Assembly (NCBI GenBank): GCA_036583965.1
Contig: JAZBQD010000001.1
Coordinates: forward strand, 29,794,597 to 29,858,596
Direction of reading: 5' to 3'
DNA from: Prunella strophiata
Lineage: Eukaryota; Chordata; Aves; Passeriformes; Prunellidae
DNA length: 64,000 nt
Shown piece by piece: positions 62,695 to 64,000 of the stretch. Within the stretch, counting starts at the first letter, position 1. Every line of letters starts with the position of its first letter. Under the pieces are notes generated by a model. The model did no database searches and was not told the DNA's origin. It worked only from the letters and a program-made list of their open reading frames with translations. The position numbers and the translations under genes were made by a program.

Positions 62695-64000
62695 GTGAGC
62701 CATGCCTGGAGTGTGTGTGCTGGAAGAGATCCTGGTTCTTCCTTCCACAGAGAAATGGCAATGTGCAGCCTTGAGTGTCTCACTGGGTCCCAAACAGCCT
62801 CCTTGCCTAGTACAGGATTAAGGGAGACACTGATACCTTGATTACTAATTGATTTTCTTTGTCTTGTTGGAAAAAAAGAGTATTTAAATGCAGAGATGAA
62901 AAAGTGTACATGAAGATGGTATTTGCGTGATATATTTTTAAAATGGGAAAAAAAGGCATCAGAAATCTAACTTAAAGTTGCAAAGTGATTAAAAAAATTA
63001 CAGTTTTCCTAGAGTATTTTGTGGGACAGGGTTTACTTTAAACTTGCATGCAGTGTTGTTGATTTTTTGGGAAGAATCACAAAAGGTTGATTAATGTTTT
63101 TGAACTTGAAACAAAAAGAAACAAAATTTTCAGGACTGGAAGAGTTGAACACTTCAGAACTGTCTCCAAGTCAGTGTTGTTTACATATTCTGAAAATTTA
63201 AAAAAGAGTAATGCTAAGGAGCAACTGCTTGTATCAGATCCACTGTACGCCTACAAAAAAGTTTGTTCATTTAGTTAGCATTGTTACAGTAACATGTGGA
63301 ATGGTTAAACAGAGTTTAATTTGGGTTCACTGTGTGTAGGCTGATTCACAGGGCAAACTTGCAAGTCAAACATTAGGCTTCAGAAGTAAAATCTGTGCAA
63401 GCCAAAATAATTATTTGCTAGGGCAGGAGGGGCAAAGGTCAAAGCAAGCTGGATGTGCTGAATGGTAATTTAGGAGGTGCTTGAAGGTAGTGCAAAGAAG
63501 AGTGAAGATTGGTTCTTCCTTTTTATCCATTTTTCTAATACTCTTTTGCAAGTTCTGCTGTGAAACTGCTTAGTGGCTTGGTTCAGAAGATAGAAGAAAT
63601 TGTTTACTCTGTCAGCCTGAGCAAACAGCTTAATTGGTCTGTGCCTCAGTTTCCCAGTCTGCAAAGCAGGCATGCAAAACCTCTGAGAGAAGACTATTCT
63701 ATTTTGCCATTCTGTCCTGAAGCTTGGAATTATCTGGAAGCACAGAAGGAGGCTGATGTATCATTGTCAGGATTGATTTAAAGAAATCCAGTCTTATGTC
63801 AACATCATGATTAAACCTTTAAAGAAAATGATGTATGTGACTCTTAGTGGGAAAATAGTCTAACTCCATTTCTCAGCTTGTCAGAGTGATTCATGGTGTC
63901 TTGAAGGAGTGCCAAAAGTCTTATCTTGTCCCTGTAATTTCTCGTATGAATTAGTCTAACTCTCTGTTGATCCCTCTGACGTGTTGTTTCGTTGTCAGAC
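62695..64000 (+). other. DLG5: DLG5 intron 5, partial, with possible exon 6 acceptor at the right edge
   Basis: A phase 0 intron starting GTGAGC at 62695. It is AT-rich with no internal exon that I can support. The last bases form a T-rich tract ending GTTGTTTCGTTGTCAG at 63998, a plausible acceptor. If it is real, exon 6 begins at 63999 with AC. The mammalian protein continues V-L-K after the glutamine run, so a bird reading T-L-K would fit with one substitution, but two bases cannot prove it. Confidence 0.6.

Overview
The window is vertebrate nuclear DNA, most likely from a bird. Short coding blocks with consensus GT/AG junctions are spread through very long AT-rich introns. There is one dense CpG island. 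Interspersed repeats are scarce, and the only one I recognise with some confidence is a short CR1 LINE fragment near 49.1 kb. No prokaryotic or viral gene organisation is visible.

The single gene I can support is the 5' part of DLG5 (discs large homolog 5, a MAGUK scaffold protein) on the + strand. Five coding exons cover residues 1-288 without interruption: 8676-8976, 44602-44670, 55589-55754, 60866-61009 and 62511-62694. The intron phases are 1, 1, 2, 2 and 0. The exons encode the N-terminal CARD-like region (exon 1), a serine-rich linker (exon 2) and the start of the long coiled coil (exons 3-5). The PDZ, SH3 and guanylate-kinase domains lie beyond the right edge. An acceptor-like AG at 63997-63998 may open exon 6, with only two of its bases inside the window.

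Layout: 1-7.7 kb is upstream flank with no gene found, plus one A26 tract and some small inverted and direct repeats. A CpG island at 7.73-9.12 kb holds the promoter, 5' UTR and exon 1. Intron 1 (35.6 kb) contains a second, small CpG-rich block preceded by a TATA-like box (25.8-26.15 kb), possible LTR remnants (13.5-14.0 and 15.25 kb), long T tracts, a C20 tract, perfect hairpins and a coding-like but broken block at 35.0-35.6 kb. Intron 2 (10.9 kb) holds the CR1 fragment. Introns 3-5 are mostly plain sequence.

I found no previously undescribed system. The observations most worth checking are the internal CpG/TATA block in intron 1, the decayed coding-like block at 35 kb, the two short upstream ORFs, the two frame-neutral exons, and the sense-strand bias of long T runs.
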